Below, piece by piece: positions 9,494-19,295 of a stretch of DNA of 64,000 nt; positions within the stretch are counted from its first letter, which is position 1, and each line of letters starts with the position of its first letter. The translations under genes were made by a program, and so were the position numbers. Under the pieces are notes generated by a model. The model saw only the letters and a list, made by a program, of their open reading frames with translations, was not told where the DNA came from and did not search any database. This stretch comes from Symsagittifera roscoffensis (lineage: Eukaryota > Xenacoelomorpha > Acoela > Convolutidae), in NCBI RefSeq assembly GCF_963678635.1, contig NC_087062.1, forward strand, positions 28,110,833 to 28,174,832, in the 5' to 3' direction.

Positions 9494-10009
9494 TTAATTA
9501 AAGTTTGAAAATGGTAGTACATTAAGAATAAAATAATTTACAATTTGTTTAAAAAAAAATCGAGTCCATGTTCCGTATGCAAATGCTTTTCTTTCTGCAC
9601 AGTGAAGAGTTTTTGCATGACGAAATGGGCAGTTGCTACACCTCCAATCATATTCTTCATCTTTGAATATCAAAAATTGAACTTTAGGGCAAGCGTAGTC
9701 ATCCAAATTAATAATCTTTGTTTCCAAAAATTCTGATAGAATCTTACATTTTTCATAACCTTGTGCAAAAAATTCCGTGTCTGTGGCTTCTAAATTTTTC
9801 AAAATTTTTTCAAGTTCAGTATATTTTTCGTAACCACTGCTCCAATTGATTCCATGAGGATGCTGTGTACACCAAAAAGATTGGGATGTTGGTTTGAATT
9901 TTTTGGGAGGAAGAAAGGAATATCCTTCTGTTTGTCCATCCTTATAAACTCCTAATTCTTTCACTATATTGCTTTCAATACATTCAATATCCAAAACAAC
10001 TAGACTCAT
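9494..10009 (-). CDS. DEDD-exonuclease-like Polinton protein, copy 2
   Basis: Same protein as copy 1 from the start MSLVVLDIE at 10009 to GTWTRFFF. The T run at its end is one base shorter, so the frame goes on for 18 more residues (KQIVNYFILN...). One of the two ends must be wrong or decayed. Confidence 0.5.
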   Translation of the reverse strand: MSLVVLDIECIESNIVKELGVYKDGQTEGYSFLPPKKFKPTSQSFWCTQHPHGINWSSGYEKYTELEKILKNLEATDTEFFAQGYEKCKILSEFLETKIINLDDYACPKVQFLIFKDEEYDWRCSNCPFRHAKTLHCAERKAFAYGTWTRFFFKQIVNYFILNVLPFSNFN

Positions 10010-10049
10010 TCTGTTAACTGATTTCTCTGAAGTTTTTTGTTTAAAATGA

Positions 10050-10453
10050 TTAACAATCAAACAATGCATATACTGATGAAGCAAATATTTTAACATATAA
10101 ACAGAAAAATAATCCAGTCACGTGACCAAGAAAGCATGAACTGGGGAGACTAGGTGCAACATAACAATACGCAGGACCTTTTTTTGTAGTAGATTTCACA
10201 GATCCAGCAGTGTCATGTAGAATTACATGTAGTCTAAAATTTTGGAGTTTGCAAAAAAGTAATCCATACAGGAATTTCCGTATCCAATTAGTCCTCCAAA
10301 AGGAAATTTTTGGTCCATTTCTTTTAAATTTATGTCCGGGTCCAAAACAATACAGGTACAAAGAAATAAATTTTTTCTTTTTGTATTTGATGAGAAATCT
10401 TGCCTAATAATCTCAAAAACTCTTAGAATTTCATTCAATTTCTGTACGTTCAT
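10050..10453 (-). pseudogene. Polinton C-terminally membrane-anchored protein, copy 2, frameshifted
   Basis: Same structure and same frame break as copy 1: N-terminal open part 10223-10453, C-terminal part with TM helix ending at 10050. One residue differs (Thr for Ser in the HDxAGS stretch). Confidence 0.5.
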
Positions 10454-10859
10454 TTTCTACAGTGCATTCGTCAATAATGATACAAGATTTTTTGAAGGTC
10501 TCTTCATAACCTAGTAATGAAGGAAGCATATCAAGTAATTTATCATATTCTTCTCTTTGTAGTTGTAAAGATTGATTATTTTTCCATTGATTTCCATTTC
10601 TACGATATTCTACAAGATCAATTTTTTTGGTATCAGATCGGTATCCTAAGTAAATTTTTCTTCTACCATTATGCAGAGTCAACTCAAAGTGAGATATTTG
10701 TGAGTCTACGTCCAAATTCTGCAAGTTTGGTAAATTTTGAGATTCTACAATTGTTAGTGAAATTTTTTGGGACTTTTCTTCTAGAACAATATGAAAAAGT
10801 CCCAATTTATTGTGAAGTTTTAAGAGTAAATTTCTTGAAAAACCAATATTCCAACTCAT
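10431..10859 (-). CDS. Unknown Polinton protein, 142 aa, PC4-like C-terminal half
   Basis: Complete copy of the gene truncated at 5492-5830. The start ATG is at 10859 (MSWNIGFSRN). The second half alternates strands and ends in a helix: FELTLHNGRR, KIYLGYRSD, KIDLVEYRRN, then SLQLQREEYDKLLDMLPSLL. That order is reminiscent of PC4/Sub1-type single-strand DNA-binding domains, which would suit a protein-primed replicon. This is a pattern inference only. The stop overlaps the next gene's start by 23 bases. Confidence 0.45.
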   Translation of the reverse strand: MSWNIGFSRNLLLKLHNKLGLFHIVLEEKSQKISLTIVESQNLPNLQNLDVDSQISHFELTLHNGRRKIYLGYRSDTKKIDLVEYRRNGNQWKNNQSLQLQREEYDKLLDMLPSLLGYEETFKKSCIIIDECTVENERTEIE

Positions 10860-10941
10860 ACTGTTCAACGCCAATACTAAATGAAAAATGATTTTGAGGA
10901 TAAATTGTTAAATTACAAGACAAAAACATAAATAACACAAA

Positions 10942-11481
10942 TTATTGTACATTACAGTTCTCAGCAAACATAAAGTCTCCCAAAATTTGGGACAGTTCTT
11001 TGAATTTGTTCAAAGTATAGTTGACATAGGCAACTTGTTTCATTGCTTCATTCCCTTTTGCGGTGAACAGTCGAATCTGAATGTAGGGAGGTTTGTTAAT
11101 ATTGTACCTCTTGATCGTGACACAAACTTGTCTTCTATTGTATGTTGCTATGTCATACACTTTGTTGCAGTTGGCAAGCTCCTGGTCCATAGTTGACTCT
11201 TTGTCAGAAGTGAGTTCCAATATAGGAACGAGTCCAAGGTTTTCAGCATCGTGAATAACAGTATTTCTAATTGCTGAGATTGTTTCTCCTTCTTTTTCAC
11301 CGAGATAGACTTGCTGTCTTTTTTCGAGTTGTCTCAACTCATTTTTCTTGAATAGTTGAAAGCAGGGTTCAAAATAAATTTTCCCTTTGTAGGATTTTTG
11401 GGACCAAGCAAATCTCCCAATTCTTGTTTGATTTTTTGAGAATTCAATGTAATTGGGACTTGTGTCTTTTCTTGAGAACAT
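10942..11481 (-). CDS. Unknown Polinton protein, 179 aa, possible PC4-like C-terminus
   Basis: Starts MFSRKDTSPNY. The N-terminal ~60 residues are basic with aromatic patches (SYKGKIYFEPCF). The C-terminal 60 residues read QVCVTIKRYN, YIQIRLFTAK, then YVNYTLNKFKELSQIL, a strand-strand-strand-helix order like PC4/Sub1 ssDNA-binding domains. First gene of the leftward cluster; its start faces the rightward gene at 11696 across a short shared promoter region. Function not proven. Confidence 0.5.
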   Translation of the reverse strand: MFSRKDTSPNYIEFSKNQTRIGRFAWSQKSYKGKIYFEPCFQLFKKNELRQLEKRQQVYLGEKEGETISAIRNTVIHDAENLGLVPILELTSDKESTMDQELANCNKVYDIATYNRRQVCVTIKRYNINKPPYIQIRLFTAKGNEAMKQVAYVNYTLNKFKELSQILGDFMFAENCNVQ

Positions 11482-11695
11482 TTTTGAAGAACAGACTGAT
11501 CAGATGAAGAGAAATGAGAGAAATGATTTTGAGATTAAATGAAATTGAAAGTAAACAAAATGAGTCATTCACTGAACCATAAAAGGAAATAGAACTATAA
11601 TTGGAATTTTTGAGGGAAATTTCCAAAAATGGAATTGTGTAAGTGTTAGTGTTCCTATATAAATCCACAATTGTCAGCAAAAATCATTGTTTCAG
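11482..11695. promoter_or_regulatory. Divergent promoter region with a TATA box for the rightward gene
   Basis: CCTATATAAATCC lies at about 11653-11665, some 35 bases before the ATG at 11696; this spacing fits a TATA box close to a short leader. The leftward 179-aa gene starts on the other side. Confidence 0.45.
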
Positions 11696-12310
11696 ATGGC
11701 TGCAGCTATGTGTCAAGCTCTTCCCAGCTTTTATTCAGAGTATTGTCAAAAATCGCTATTTATTTCCGTTTCCAGTGATTTTTACGAAAAGTATATAGTA
11801 ACCAATAATTTTTGTGTCTCTACCCACAATTCTTACTGTTCTTTGGAAAATTGTAAGTTCCACATACTTCTGATTGGTTCACCTTTCGATCAAATTTCGC
11901 AACGATTGGGTAATTTTCATTTCACATACCAAAATATTGATTGTCTTTACACTCTGTACAAATACAGATTTTATTCGAATGTTATTTCATCAACTGGCGA
12001 AGTTTTCAATCAACTTGACCGCGCTGTTCATCACAATTTGAAATGGAAAGGAGCAGAAAAAATGCCAAGTGTTGCAAAGAAAAGACTGTTACGCAAAAAA
12101 TTCAAACGTCACTATTTATGTTCTAACCAGAAACTAGCTTCCACACAAACTATTGGTTCAGCTTTTCTAGAAAGAGTTCGTAAAGTACAAAACTCAAAAT
12201 ATGAACATGATTTGTTAAAAATAATTGACTGTTTCATTGATGGTTATGGATTTGTAAATAGTGATCTCTTCCATCTATTTTCTCTCATATGTTTACAAAG
12301 TTGCCATTAA
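11696..12310 (+). CDS. Unknown Polinton accessory protein (about 204 aa)
   Basis: I do not recognise this protein. It starts MAAAMCQALP and is rich in aromatic residues, Cys and His (STHNSYCSLENCKFH, residues about 40-55). A basic segment, KKRLLRKKFKRHYLC (about 130-144), could be a nuclear localisation or DNA-binding patch. The end is hydrophobic (FHLFSLICLQSC). The ATG directly follows TTTCAG, so a 3' splice site is also possible. It is the only plus-strand gene of the element besides the polymerase and is followed at once by a minisatellite. Confidence 0.5.
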   Translation: MAAAMCQALPSFYSEYCQKSLFISVSSDFYEKYIVTNNFCVSTHNSYCSLENCKFHILLIGSPFDQISQRLGNFHFTYQNIDCLYTLYKYRFYSNVISSTGEVFNQLDRAVHHNLKWKGAEKMPSVAKKRLLRKKFKRHYLCSNQKLASTQTIGSAFLERVRKVQNSKYEHDLLKIIDCFIDGYGFVNSDLFHLFSLICLQSCH

Positions 12311-12399
12311 TTACCGAAAAAAAAACTCACCGTTGTCAAAACATTTGCAAAAAAATTTTCAAACATGTAAGAAAGATGTAATATTTCTTTTGATTTTCA

Positions 12400-12795
12400 A
12401 AAAGTTGCAAAAAACCTTTCATTTTTTTTAACAAGTTGTAAAAAGTGTTTCAATTTTTTTGACATAATGCGAAAAGTTTTTCAACTTTTTTGAGAAGATG
12501 CGAAAAGTGTTTTACTTTTTTTAACAAGATGCGAAAAGTATTTCACTTTTTCACTACAAATGCGAAAAATGTTTCAATTTTTTCGACAAAATGCGAAAAA
12601 TGTTTTACTTTTTTCGATAAAATGCGAAAAGTGTTTCAATTTTTTCGACAAAATGCGAAAAGTTTTTTATTTTTTTCCGATAAAATGCGAAAAATGTTTC
12701 AATTTTTTCGACAAAATGCGAAAAGTGTTTTACTTTTTTTCGACAAAATGCGAAAAGTGTTTCAATTTTTTCTACAAAAGGCTAAAAGTGTGTAC
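12400..12795. repeat. Minisatellite, about 31-bp unit, ~12 copies
   Basis: Units begin with ATGCGAAAAGTGTTTCAA followed by a T-run and CGACAAA. Clear starts lie near 12470, 12499, 12531, 12561, 12591, 12621, 12652, 12685, 12716 and 12748, with decaying units on both sides. Because the period is close to 30, two plus-strand frames stay open and look like proteins made of repeats; I treat them as artefacts. It lies 90 bases after the accessory gene, in the only wide gap between Polinton genes. Confidence 0.9.
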
Positions 12796-13042
12796 AAGAT
12801 GCAATATCGATTAGGTATTTTTTTACTTGTGTACAGTTTTTCTAGTGTTTTTTCGAATTTTTGTGCAAAAATTAATCAAATTTTTTAACATGTGTGCGAG
12901 TTCGGAGCACTTAACTAAGTTCTAATTGTTTTTCAATGGTTTACCTTGAACCTCTCATCTATTCTTATAATTAAAATGAAATTGAAGAAATTAATTACAG
13001 AAAACGAAGTCAAAACCAAACAACCTTCATTTACAAAAACAT

Positions 13043-13537
13043 TTAATCAAAGAGCTGTCGAGCAGCAGAAGAGTTCTGGAGTTTCTCTATAGAACGCAGA
13101 GCTGGACGAGGTTCCATTGCTGGTGGTTGTTGTGGAGGAGTGTTTTGAGGCGTCATTGTTTCTGAGAATCCCTCATCTTCATCTATTGTGATGGGGTTTT
13201 CGACTGATCCTTCCTCCTCCCAAGGAAAGAGGAAGTCATCGACTGGTTGAGCCACAAATCTTGAGTCCGGAATCTCGGGATAACTCATTCCCACATGATC
13301 AGAAACTTCCCCCATCATTTGCATTGTTCCAAGTTGGTTCTCCGTGATGGGAACTTGCATCATATGATGTTCGTTGAAATCCCTTCGCATCACTTCTACC
13401 ATGTGCCAGACTTGGATTGGTATATCCATTCGTGCCAGAAAAACTCCAGAGACTGTTTCTCGCACTTGAATTTGTACTAGATCAGGTGAAAATTCTACAG
13501 AGTACATGAGGTTGCTGTTTTGCACTGAGAAGATCAT
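13043..13537 (-). CDS. Unknown Polinton protein, ~164 aa, PC4-like N-terminus with acidic/Pro-rich tail
   Basis: The ATG at 13537 (MIFSVQNSNL) is the likely start. Residues 1-55 alternate strands and end in a helix: MYSVEFSPD, LVQIQVRETV, ARMDIPIQVWHMVEVMRR, resembling the PC4-like pattern of the two proteins to the left. The rest is low-complexity and acidic (FPWEEEGSVENPITIDEDEG) and then Pro-rich (NTPPQQPPAMEP). A ssDNA-binding domain with a disordered acidic tail would look like this, but it is an inference. Confidence 0.5.
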   Translation of the reverse strand: MIFSVQNSNLMYSVEFSPDLVQIQVRETVSGVFLARMDIPIQVWHMVEVMRRDFNEHHMMQVPITENQLGTMQMMGEVSDHVGMSYPEIPDSRFVAQPVDDFLFPWEEEGSVENPITIDEDEGFSETMTPQNTPPQQPPAMEPRPALRSIEKLQNSSAARQLFD

Positions 13538-13575
13538 TTTGAGCAATAAATTGAGTACAAGAGTAAAAATAAGAA

Positions 13576-13675
13576 AGAGTTGAGAGAGGGGTAGTTGACG
13601 GAAGATAAGTTGAAAATGAGATATTTAGAGCTGAGAGAGCAGGTAGTTGACGGTAGTTAAGTTGAAAATAAAATG
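13576..13675. repeat. Two direct copies of a ~50-bp unit upstream of the acidic-tail protein gene
   Basis: GTAGTTGACGG followed by AGTTGAAAAT occurs at about 13591-13617 and 13641-13669, preceded each time by a GAGAGAG-type stretch. They lie 40-140 bases upstream of the leftward gene start, so may be promoter elements. Confidence 0.6.
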
Positions 13676-13715
13676 ATTTTTAGTTAGGAGGTAGGGCTAC
13701 CTTCAACTCGAATGT

Positions 13716-13905
13716 GTGGTTTTAACCAATGAGAATTGATTTTCCTTATTTGGATTGTAGTCGTGTCTAATCAGATTTCAGCTTCCTTTTATGGGATTCT
13801 TGAATAAAAGTCGTGTCCAATCGGAAACAAAGCTCCATTTTGGGTATTGTCGTTTCCAATCACAAAAATGATCATTTTTATTCTAGTTGTCGTATCCAAT
13901 CAGAA
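13716..13905. promoter_or_regulatory. Four spaced GTCGTnTCYAATC motifs (CCAAT-box array)
   Basis: Motif starts at 13760, 13810, 13849 and 13889 (spacing 50, 39, 40), plus a further CCAAT near 13716. CCAAT boxes bind NF-Y in animals. The array lies between the leftward genes starting at 13537 and the end of the one at 14071. Which promoter they serve is not certain. Confidence 0.5.
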
Positions 13906-14070
13906 GACCCTTTTAAGGACTTAAATCTTCCAAATAAGAAAAAATATACACAAAAGCAATTGCAAAAATTAATGACCAAAAGTTGTTTGCAGTAAAAATA
14001 AGAAATATTGCTGATATAAGTAACAAAAGAAAGAAAATGAATAAAAGTAACATCTCTGCAACTTTTTTCA

Positions 14071-14658
14071 TCAAGTTAATTGAATTTTTTGTATGTAATC
14101 AATGAGAAATTGCTGATTTTTAAGTAGATAGTCAAGTTCTTTAATTTTCATGTAAATTTGGGAGGATAACTCAAAATTGACGAATTTTTCAAAGCAGACT
14201 TCTGGAAATCTGATTCCAAACCGAATCAAGTAGGATTTTGAACTTTGAAAATATTTAAAGAAATGAAGGAATAAAGAACTTTGCTGAGGTGTTTTTACAA
14301 ATTTGGGTTTTGGATAGGGGATAAAAAGAGTTTTTGATATATTATCGTACGACTTTTTGATCAATTTCAAATTCTCGAGAATAAACAAAATTTTTTTCCT
14401 TGTGAGGTGTAATTCAGCCGTAAGTTTAAGACTTTGATACGCAATATGTGAAACAAAAGTAAACTCTTTGATTGTGTAAGTTTCTCTGAAGAGACCTTTA
14501 CTTAGTCGGTTAACTCTATTTTGTACAATAAAGACGTCCAAAAAATTATGAAAAAAGTAAGAGTCAACATCTATTTCATCAATAAGAAAATCAATTGGAA
14601 TTTTTTCTTTTTTCTTATAAAGTAACTCGAGGAAGCTCAAATGTTTTTTGATAGACAT
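14071..14658 (-). CDS. Unknown Polinton protein, 195 aa
   Basis: Not recognised. Starts MSIKKHLSFLELLYKKKEK; Lys/Phe/Leu-rich, predominantly helical by eye, with a PYPKPKFVKTPQQ linker in the middle and a helical end (KIKELDYLLKNQQFLIDYI). No signal peptide or clear TM. It is divergent from the polymerase gene, sharing a ~360-base intergenic region. Confidence 0.45.
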   Translation of the reverse strand: MSIKKHLSFLELLYKKKEKIPIDFLIDEIDVDSYFFHNFLDVFIVQNRVNRLSKGLFRETYTIKEFTFVSHIAYQSLKLTAELHLTRKKILFILENLKLIKKSYDNISKTLFIPYPKPKFVKTPQQSSLFLHFFKYFQSSKSYLIRFGIRFPEVCFEKFVNFELSSQIYMKIKELDYLLKNQQFLIDYIQKIQLT

Positions 14659-15017
14659 TTTTCAAATAATGTTTATTTTTTTTTCTTAAATGATAAACAG
14701 TTCACTTTTAGGAAATGCTCGATTCTGATTGGTTGATTTCCAACAAACAGTGTTACTAAAAGAATACTCATTTGTGATTGGTTGATTTTCCCCAAGGAAC
14801 AGTAAATAAAACTTATTTCATTCTGATTTTCTTTACGTTAAAAGCAACTGCTCTATACTTTGTATAACTACTTGAAATAAATTTCAAATATTTTTAACAA
14901 TTCAAAGTAAGTATAAAAATTTAATATTTTTCTTTGGGATATTTTAAGTCTCCCACTTTGATATGTACCAAGTTCCATTCCCTTTATATTGAGACTTAAA
15001 ATTTCTCCCATTTTTAG
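14659..15017. promoter_or_regulatory. Bidirectional intergenic region with two TGATTGGTTGATTT boxes
   Basis: Direct repeats TGATTGGTTGATTTC at 14726-14740 and TGATTGGTTGATTTTC at 14775-14790 carry inverted CCAAT cores, 49 bases apart. The region separates the leftward 195-aa gene and the rightward polymerase, so the boxes probably drive one or both. Confidence 0.5.
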
Positions 15018-18000
15018 ATGCCATCGCTGAATAGAAACGAGAAAGTGCAGTGTGGGGATTGTAGAAACTTGTATGTTAGAGCGCATGCAGCTCGATATAG
15101 GAAAAATTGCGTGCGAGGAGTTATTTCTGGTTCCGAATGTAGGTATTTCACTTACAATCAACAGGAAATGAATTATCACGTGGCCAAAAAGCATGCTCCA
15201 TCAACTTCCAAGCAATCAACGGTTTGCTCGTCTTGTGAGCAGGAGTTTCCGAGATACTATTCTCTCCAACATTATCGGAGAAAAGAACATGGGGCGAAAC
15301 AACGGAAACCAAGTGATACGGTGGCAGACTTGAATAAGATTGTGGAGGAGGAAGGGGAAGATGGAGAGGAACTCAAAGAGGAGTTGAGTGCTTGTCAGCA
15401 ATTCTTGGTGGACACTGAGATGGCGAATGGGATGCATAAGGTATTTAACTTTCAAATGTCAAAGTTAGATACCAAGATTATCAACGAGAAGCTTGAAGAA
15501 GTCTTCAACAAGCTAGATTCCGCTGCAAAAATCAACATTGCTCTTGGATTTGTTCTCCGTAATGTCGAAACGGGAGAATATCGGTATAACTATGCACACG
15601 AAAACAATACTTTGTTCGAAAAATCGCATTTACTGTGTACGAAAGCGGATTTGATTACAATCCAGGAAAAAGTTGAAAAGTTTGATATCGTGGAGCAATG
15701 CACCCAAGAACGTCAGAACACAAAGTGGAGGTTCAAGTTGATCACAAATGTTACTATTTTTGCTGCACTAGTGAAAAACATCCCAATGGGATGTCCAGAC
15801 TCTGTAATGCCTGAACCTTTACTACGACATACGCAAGTAAACTGTCTTTTATCGGACAAAGATAAACAACCATACAAAGATCATCAGTGTCTTTTCCGTG
15901 CGTTAACAATGTATTTGCATGGTCATAGTAACCTCGATGCTCATACATCTCAGCTGTTTACAGAGTTTATATCAAAATCTGGATACGATCCGAAGAATTT
16001 TCGCGGAGTGTCAATCAATGATTTACCTGTTGTAGAGGGAATAGTTGAACGAAACATATTCATTTACGATTTTGATATTCAAGAAGGAGAATATGTTGGA
16101 GAATTAGCCAAGCGAAGTATTGGAAAATTTGAAAAAACGGTGAAATTGCTAAGATTCAACAACCATGTTATTCACACGAATGATATTGATTCCTTCTTCA
16201 AGTGTTTTCGATGTCCTAGCTGTGACTGTTTCTTCAACAGATCAGACAACTTCAACCGACATCTTCTAACTTGTAAAGATCGAGTGCGACATATTTATCC
16301 CAAAAATGCGTACACACTACGGGAAACAATATTCGAGAAATTGGATTGCTTCAACATTCCCTACACTGAAGATCAGAAATTGTTTAGCAATGTTTTTGAC
16401 TTCGAATCGATTTGTGTTCCCACAGAAGAATTGAAAGCAACTGAAACAACTACTTGGATTGGAAAACATGTCCCTTTTTCCGTATCAATATCTTCAAATC
16501 TGCAAGATGCTCCAATTTTTTTGTGTGAAAAAGATCCAGAACTTCTAATAATTGCTTTTGTTTCCAGCTTGGAACTTCTGGCTGAAAAAAGTAAACTACA
16601 AATGAGAACCAAGTTTCAAGAAATCGAAAACACTGTCAATGATCGAGTCAAAAAGATCTTTGATAAGCTTAATGCTAGAACTTTAACTAAAAGACTAGAA
16701 GTCTTCGATTATGAAGATGAATGTGTTGAGGATAGCGACGAAGATGACATGTCAACACAATTCTTGAGAATTCAAAAAAATCAGTTGATCGACTTGAAAC
16801 AGCATTTAGAGCGCTATGTTAATACCTTACCGGTGATAGGTTTCAATAGCGGCAGATACGATCTGAAACTTATCAAATCTTATTTGATTCCATACCTTAT
16901 ATGTGATAAAGAAATCGAACCAACAGTCATTAAAAAAGCAAATGACTTCATATCATTCAAATTTGGAGATGTTCAGTTTTTGGACATAATGAAATTTCTT
17001 GGAGGGGCAACAACATTGGATTCGTTTCTGAAAGCCTATAAAGCAAGTGAGACCAAAAGTTTTTTCCCTTACGAATGGTTTGACAGTCCAGACAAGCTTG
17101 ACTGTACGGAGTTGCCTCCATATGAAACCTTTTTCAGCAAACTGAGAAACCACAACCCACTCGAGAAAGATTTCAACGATTACCAAAAACTGGTTAATGG
17201 AGGACTTGATCAACAAAATTCGCTGAAAAAGTTGCGTATTCAATCAATTCCACCAACAGGTTTTGAAAATTACTCGTATTTGAAAAACATCTGGGAACAA
17301 CAAAGCATGATTACTTTCAAAGACTTCTTACGATGGTACAACAACAAAGATGTTGTTCCTACTCTTGAAGCTATGCAAAAAATGATAGAGTTTTACCATG
17401 ATAAGAGAATTGACATGTTGAAACTGGGATGCACGCTTCCAAATCTTGCAAATATCTGCTTACACAAGTCGACAAATCACAAATTTTACCCGTTCTTTGA
17501 AGGAGATAAAGATTTATGTGAGAAAATTAGAGAAGACATGACTGGTGGTCCATCAATAGTTTTTACGCGAAAAGCTGTTGTCGATCAAACTTATATTCGT
17601 AACTCGTCAAATATTTGTAAGACAATTGTTGGAATTGACGCTAGCCAATTATATCCATTCTCAATGTGTCAAGAGATGCCAACCGGATTTTACACAAGAT
17701 GGGAGTATGACTCTGAAACTGATCGTTTTAAAGCTAGAAATAACAGAACAAGAAATTTCGAGAACATGGTTATGTCCTTTTATCAAGAATTGAGACCAGA
17801 GTGTAAAATTCAGAGTTTTTACACAACCGGAAAGCAGAAAAAAATTGACTGTGATCTTGTTGATGGTTACTGTGATCACTGTAAAACAGTATTTGAAGCT
17901 ATGGGTTGCTACTATCATTTCTGCTCATGTCAAGAAACCCGTCCATCGTTGTCAGAACAAGATATTGAAAGTGGAAATAAGAAGCGAGAAATGGATGAGT

Positions 18001-19295
18001 TGAGACGAGAGTACATAAAAGAAAGAGGTTACAAAATTCAGGAAATGTGGGAGTGTGAGTGGTGGAAGCATTTCAAAACAGATTCGTCAATCAAGAATCA
18101 TGTCAAGACAAATTTTCCTTACAAAAGACCTCTGTCTACTGATTCTTTACTTGAAAAATGAAGAACAGATCTCTTTTTGGTTATGTGCAATGCGATTTAA
18201 TAGTTCCTGACGAGTTGAAGCCTACATTTTCAAATTTTCCTCCAATATTCAAAAACATTGACGTCTCCCGAAACGATATTGGAGAATACATGAAAAACTA
18301 TGCCGAAAAAAAACGATTTGCTGAAAAACCCACAACGAATGTTGATTTCCAGTTTTAAATTAGAAAATGGTACAATCATCACACCTCTTCTTAACTTCTA
18401 TCTAAGTCTTGGACTTCAATGTACAAAAATTTATCGATTTGTTGAGTACACACCTAGGAAATGTTTCAACAAATTTGTTCAATCTGTTGTTGATGCTCGA
18501 CGAGAAGGAGACGAGAATCCACATTCTGGAGTTGTTGCTGAGACGATGAAGCTTCTCGGTAACAGTTCGTACGGTTATCAAATTATGAACAGATCCAGAC
18601 ACACGATAACCAAATATCTCGGCGATGAGAAGACACACAAAGCAATAAATGAGAAGTTTTTCAAGCGATTGAATATTGTGAAAAAGGACTTATATGAAGT
18701 AGAACTATTGAAGTCAACAATTGAACATAGAGAACCAATTATTGTAGGTTTTTTCATTCTTCAATACGCCAAACTTAGAATGTTGGAGTTATACTACCAC
18801 TTCTTCCACAAGTATTGCGATGAGAATAAATTCGAGGAGTTGGAGATGGATACGGACTCTTTGTATCTAGCATTAGCAGAAGATAACCTGGACGATTGTA
18901 TTTTACCAGAGAAGAAAGCTCAGTGGACACTTATTCGTCGAAATGATTGTAGAGATGACTTTATAATTGATGCAGATAAGAATTTTTTTCCACGTACATG
19001 CTGCGCTGTTCACAAAAAGCATGACAAACGAGAACCTGGATTATTCAAAGAAGAATTTCGCTGTACTGAAATGTTGTGCCTGTGCAGCAAGACGTATTGC
19101 CGCTATGATAGTAAGAGCGACAAATTCAAATTTAGCAGCAAAGGGCTCAACAACAGAACGCTAGAAGACACTGGGGATGGACCAATGTCTAAATACAGAC
19201 GAGTTCTTGACGAAGCTGTAAATTTGAAGTCGACCAATCGCGGATTCAAAACCTCCAACCATTTAGTTGGAACATATGAACAAACTAAAAAAGGA
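15018..19295 (+). pseudogene. Polinton protein-primed family B DNA polymerase, two frameshifts, 3' end in assembly gap
   Basis: Replicates the element from protein-primed ends. N-terminus (residues 1-95) has two zinc-finger-like units (CGDCRNLYV and CSSCEQEFPRYYSLQHYRRKE). About residues 275-400 form an OTU-like segment (KDHQCLFRALTMYLHG, then FRGVSINDLP), closing with a CPSCDCFFNRSDNFNRH finger. Exonuclease motifs follow (FDFESIC; GFNSGRYDLKLIKSY). Polymerase motifs are DASQLYPFSMCQEMPTG (motif A), MKLLGNSSYG (B) and MDTDSLYLA (C). The frame changes at 18157-18161, where a 66-codon frame starts, and again near the A8 run at about 18305-18312, where the last frame takes over. Coding reaches the gap at 19296, close to the family's usual end. 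Both shifts may be assembly errors. Confidence 0.85.

Larger units (their letters stand above)
5831..10769. repeat. Tandem duplication unit 2 (4.94 kb)
   Basis: Second copy of the block at 895-5830. It starts inside the pX-like gene and ends inside the 142-aa gene, so each of those genes is complete in only one place: pX-like in the left copy region, the 142-aa protein in the right. Confidence 0.95.

Noticed and set aside
12400..12795. Possible CRISPR array because of regular 31-base spacing
   Set aside because: The whole unit is repeated, with no unique spacers, and the genome is animal.
12490..12888. Two overlapping plus-strand frames with repeated MRKVFQFFRQNAK-like units
   Set aside because: They are by-products of the 30-31-base minisatellite; no non-repeat domain, and frames change with unit length.
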